Shown piece by piece: positions 61,249-64,000 of a DNA stretch of 64,000 nt. Within the stretch, counting starts at the first letter, position 1. Every line of letters starts with the position of its first letter. Both the position numbers and the translations under genes were made by a program. Below the pieces are notes generated by a model. That model was not told the DNA's origin and made no database searches. It worked only from the letters and a program-made list of their open reading frames with translations. Source of the stretch: Endozoicomonas sp965198415 (lineage in GTDB: Bacteria > Pseudomonadota > Gammaproteobacteria > Pseudomonadales > Endozoicomonadaceae). Where the stretch lies: contig CBDAPN010000028.1 of assembly GCA_965198415.1 (NCBI GenBank), positions 1 through 64,000 of the forward strand, written 5' to 3'.

Positions 61249-64000
61249 TGAAGTGGCACTCAGTGCGCCCTCGCCCTTCTCAGTCTGAGATTTAGCAGCA
61301 GTTGCTACACTGTCGGGTAGCAGAGCCGCCTCAGAGGCTGCTTCTTCAATTGCGGCACTCTCCCCGACATTCTTAGCAATCAATTGTGTAGCCATTTCAG
61401 CGAGTTTTGGCGCCGTGGCTAGCGCTAAGTCCACCAGCCCCAAAGCGCCTACAGCACCACTGGCAATGTCCAACGCTTTTGCCACAGCTTTGTTGCCACT
61501 ATTTAAGGCAGCCTGTGAACCAAGCAGTAGCCCAGCCGAAACGATACCCGAGGCGGTAAAGACTAAACCGGCAACATTAGCAGCCGTTGCACTCAGGCCT
61601 AATGAAGCCCCTGCTGTTGGTGCGGCAAAGAGAAGGCCAAGCAGTCCAATGCCTACTGCCAAGCCAGCACCGACGTATCGAGCTACCGCACTGTGCCCCG
61701 TTGGGTCGATGTAATTCACCGGATCGCCATGGGCATAGGCGTAGCGGTTATCAACATGCACATTGTCCCGGGTGATGAAACGCCGCAGTTCGGGGTGGTG
61801 GAACCGGTGTCGTAAGTATGTGAGGCCGGTTTCAGGTTCTGTTAATTCCTGATTCCAGGTGAAGTCGGTGTCGTCTATTGAGTGGTTCTGCAGTGGTTTG
61901 CCGTAGGCATCATAACGATGTAAGTGCAGCTGTGTTTTGTCTTTGGTTTGTTGCAAAACGGCGCCGGTGCTTTCATTGACCTTAAAAAATTGGTCGAGCC
62001 CCTGATCGGTTTGTCTGCCGACAATGCTTTTTCCATGGCGTACCAGCGAGCGCCACTGGCCGTTTTTAATGACCGTTTGCATGTTTTTATGGTGATCCGG
62101 GTAGAAATGGCTTTGTGAACGGCCACTGTTGCGGTGGCTCAGTAAGCCATTGGGCCAGTATTCGTAGCAGGTCGCTGGTCGTTTTTGTGGCTGCACCTGC
62201 AGTAAAAAGCCGGCGTCGTCGTACTCATATTGCGTGCCTTTATGATCTTGAGTCAGGTGTCCATTGGTGTCGTGCAGTACGGGTTTTACCACCTCACCCA
62301 TTTGGACACTGGTGAGTTGATCGAGCTGGTCGTAGGAATATCGCAGGTGTTGACCGGGGCCATAGTTGCTGTGATCTTCTTCGGCCAGTAAATTGTTGTT
62401 GCCGTCGTAACGGTAGCGCTTTTGAAAGCTGGCGGTTGCGTCGGTGTGTACCTCGTCGGTGAGACGTTTAAGGCCGTCATAGCGGTACTCCGTTGTATGT
62501 TGCTGTGGTGGTTGACCCTTTTTAGCCAACTTCTGTACTTGTTTGATTAACTCTCCCCGGGGTTTGTAGTTGTAGGTTACGCCATAATGCACAGTGGGGT
62601 TGTTACTCGTTGATTCCACCCTATGCCCGAATACACCGTAACGGAAGTGGGTCTCCGTTGTTCCTGTTGCTTCGGCGCTGGTGATTCTTTTTAACAGCTG
62701 CCCATGTTGACCGTTGTCGTCTTTACCGTAATGGAAGTCGATACGACTGCCGTTAACCTTGAGGCTTGATAAACGTCCTTTGTCCTCTGGTTTGTAAACA
62801 AAGTGCTGTTCGGTCTGGTTGGCGTCTTGTTGCTTAATGACACGGTCGTAGTCATCAAGGGTGTAGCTGATGGAGCGGTCATCGGGGTAACGCATCTGCA
62901 GCAGGTGACCGTTGAGCGTGTAGCGATAGTGCATGGTTTGCCCATCGCTGTCACTTAACTTTGTCAGTCGGCCATCGGCATCGTATTGACGACTGACGAC
63001 ATGGCGCTTCTGGTTACGGCTCCAGGTGTGCTGAGTCAGCAAGCCCCGGTTGTCGTATTGGTAATGGATACGATGACCACTTTGCAAGGTTTTCTCTATT
63101 TCCCGGCCATTTTTGTCATAGCGGTGCTTTAGGTACAGACGATTGCCGTTAACTGGTTTTGGCGATTCTACTTGAGTGAGTAAGCCATCGCTGTCGTAAA
63201 GGTAGCGATAGCTTGAATGGCTGCTGGTGTGTTCCGGTGTCTTTAACGTTTTGTGCCACGTATAAAGGTGGTTCAATAGATCGTATTGGCGGTTTTTTTG
63301 CCCGTGCAGCCCGTCCCAGGTGTGGGTATCGGAGCTGATGAGGTTGTGTTGGGCATCGTAGCGCAGGTGGTTAGTCACTGTTTCACGCTTTTTTTTGCTG
63401 TTCAGATCAACCAGTGCGGTCGTGGTGCTGATCGTTTTTTTATGGGCGTCTTGTATTGCGGTTGTTTCCACAAACGCTGTCGCCTGATCATGCGGGTTGT
63501 TGGTTACCGGGTAGTGTCGGGTGATTCGCTTACGCTCCCATGGCACTTTACTGACCACTTGGTGCTGGCGCCCGTTGATGCGGGTGGTGGTGGTCATGGC
63601 GGCGTCATTGTAATCAGTGTAGTGCTCATTGCCCCAAGGGTCGGTGGTTTGAGTGCGTCGGCCCTGTTCATCGTAGGCAAAGGCGGTGGTGAGGCCGAGA
63701 ATATTGGTTTTACTTTCTACTTTGCCAAAGGCGTCGTAGGACTGGCTGGATAGGGTGCGCCACTGCCCTTTATGCAAATCCTGATGGCTAATAGAGCGCT
63801 TGGACGCATCCTGAAGCGTCCGTCGTATATTACCCAGTGGGCTCTGCACAGTGACGGCATTTTGCCCATCGGTACTGAATGTTTTGTAGGTACTGCGGGT
63901 TACGTTGCCAGCCGGGTCGGTGTGGGTGAGTGGCCGGTTCAGGGCGTCGTAGGTGTAGGTAGTGACTTCACCTTTGGGGGTGATGGTTTTCAAGTGCCTG
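60835..64000 (-). CDS. RHS/YD-repeat secreted protein, copy 4, truncated by window edge
   Basis: The frame is open to the right edge; about 1,054 C-terminal codons are visible and the N-terminus lies outside. The visible part starts in the middle of the YD-repeat shell (ITPKGEVTTYTYDALNRPLT) and matches copies 2 and 3 almost residue for residue to the EKGEGALSATSS linker. The 137-residue tip begins SPSNRLGGHSSQGLV and ends HAYWHDFYSNKP; it differs from the copy 3 tip at many positions (for example FESGIHFDKLMRELGSW in place of FESAAFFHKLASELGSR). More copies may lie beyond the window. Confidence 0.88.
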   Translation of the reverse strand, partial: RHLKTITPKGEVTTYTYDALNRPLTHTDPAGNVTRSTYKTFSTDGQNAVTVQSPLGNIRRTLQDASKRSISHQDLHKGQWRTLSSQSYDAFGKVESKTNILGLTTAFAYDEQGRRTQTTDPWGNEHYTDYNDAAMTTTTRINGRQHQVVSKVPWERKRITRHYPVTNNPHDQATAFVETTAIQDAHKKTISTTTALVDLNSKKKRETVTNHLRYDAQHNLISSDTHTWDGLHGQKNRQYDLLNHLYTWHKTLKTPEHTSSHSSYRYLYDSDGLLTQVESPKPVNGNRLYLKHRYDKNGREIEKTLQSGHRIHYQYDNRGLLTQHTWSRNQKRHVVSRQYDADGRLTKLSDSDGQTMHYRYTLNGHLLQMRYPDDRSISYTLDDYDRVIKQQDANQTEQHFVYKPEDKGRLSSLKVNGSRIDFHYGKDDNGQHGQLLKRITSAEATGTTETHFRYGVFGHRVESTSNNPTVHYGVTYNYKPRGELIKQVQKLAKKGQPPQQHTTEYRYDGLKRLTDEVHTDATASFQKRYRYDGNNNLLAEEDHSNYGPGQHLRYSYDQLDQLTSVQMGEVVKPVLHDTNGHLTQDHKGTQYEYDDAGFLLQVQPQKRPATCYEYWPNGLLSHRNSGRSQSHFYPDHHKNMQTVIKNGQWRSLVRHGKSIVGRQTDQGLDQFFKVNESTGAVLQQTKDKTQLHLHRYDAYGKPLQNHSIDDTDFTWNQELTEPETGLTYLRHRFHHPELRRFITRDNVHVDNRYAYAHGDPVNYIDPTGHSAVARYVGAGLAVGIGLLGLLFAAPTAGASLGLSATAANVAGLVFTASGIVSAGLLLGSQAALNSGNKAVAKALDIASGAVGALGLVDLALATAPKLAEMATQLIAKNVGESAAIEEAASEAALLPDSVATAAKSQTEKGEGALSATSSPSNRLGGHSSQGLVKFESGIHFDKLMRELGSWDEAKLIMTRIVRTLYKEDFESFKGEKKDLFYAITVTLNMFPENISKQWVYQLLKSYKVNTLLSDKEVVALSIDASEFIPGDEEMASIVSEGIHAYWHDFYSNKP
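61249..64000. repeat. Long direct repeat, unit C (partial)
   Basis: This is the same sequence as the start of units A and B; it continues past the window end. Confidence 0.8.

Noticed and set aside
50430..64000. CRISPR-like array
   Set aside because: The repeats are 4.8-kb coding units, not short repeats with spacers; no cas genes are present.

Overview
The window reads as chromosomal DNA of a free-living or host-associated gammaproteobacterium. The supporting gene content is a complete rnfABCDGE operon, the ubiquinol-type petABC (cytochrome bc1) operon, an unlinked trpE-G-D-C cluster, a PilY1-type minor pilin locus, and housekeeping genes with gammaproteobacterial architecture (add, tag, arfB, DUF2288, YgbA, DUF2058). 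Base composition is moderate, with clearly AT-rich islands around 1.1-4.2 kb and 32.0-32.6 kb. The large signal-peptide RHS array would fit an Endozoicomonas-like marine lineage, but that placement is an inference.

Layout. 1-4.2 kb: a left-truncated unknown gene (TTG start) and an AT-rich 861-aa unknown protein with an internal 46-residue duplication. 4.2-8 kb: adenosine deaminase, 3-methyladenine glycosylase I, ribosome-rescue hydrolase ArfB with a DUF2288 partner, a YgbA-like protein and a small unknown protein. 8.3-14.3 kb: rnfABCDGE, an ion-translocating ferredoxin:NAD oxidoreductase; RnfC carries a long Ala/Lys repeat tail. 14.6-18.3 kb: an exported unknown protein, a DUF3943 protein, and a membrane GAF-GGDEF diguanylate cyclase whose signature is GGEEI. 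18.5-27.1 kb: type IV pilus tip and minor pilin operon (fimT-pilV-pilW-pilX-pilY1-pilE and a second fimT/fimU-like gene). 27.2-31.8 kb: a CDF transporter and petABC. 32-36 kb: a transposon graveyard with an IS66 remnant, plus two lineage-specific unknown genes. 36.1-40.9 kb: an ExeM/NucH-type secreted nuclease, an UshA-like lipoprotein nucleotidase and lipoprotein Cu,Zn superoxide dismutase, which fit scavenging of extracellular nucleic acid. 40.9-45.2 kb: trpE-trpG-trpD-trpC with a candidate leader peptide and attenuator.

45.25-64.0 kb (right edge): a tandem head-to-tail array of four RHS/YD-repeat proteins of about 1,615-1,630 residues, each starting with a Sec signal peptide; the fourth runs off the window. 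Copies 2-4 have almost identical cores and intergenic regions (unit 4,793 bp in both complete copies) but switch abruptly to divergent C-terminal tips of 134-137 residues. The tips are divergent homologues of one another, match no toxin family that I recognise, and have no obvious immunity gene between them. This array is the most unusual system in the window. No tRNA, rRNA or CRISPR array was seen.
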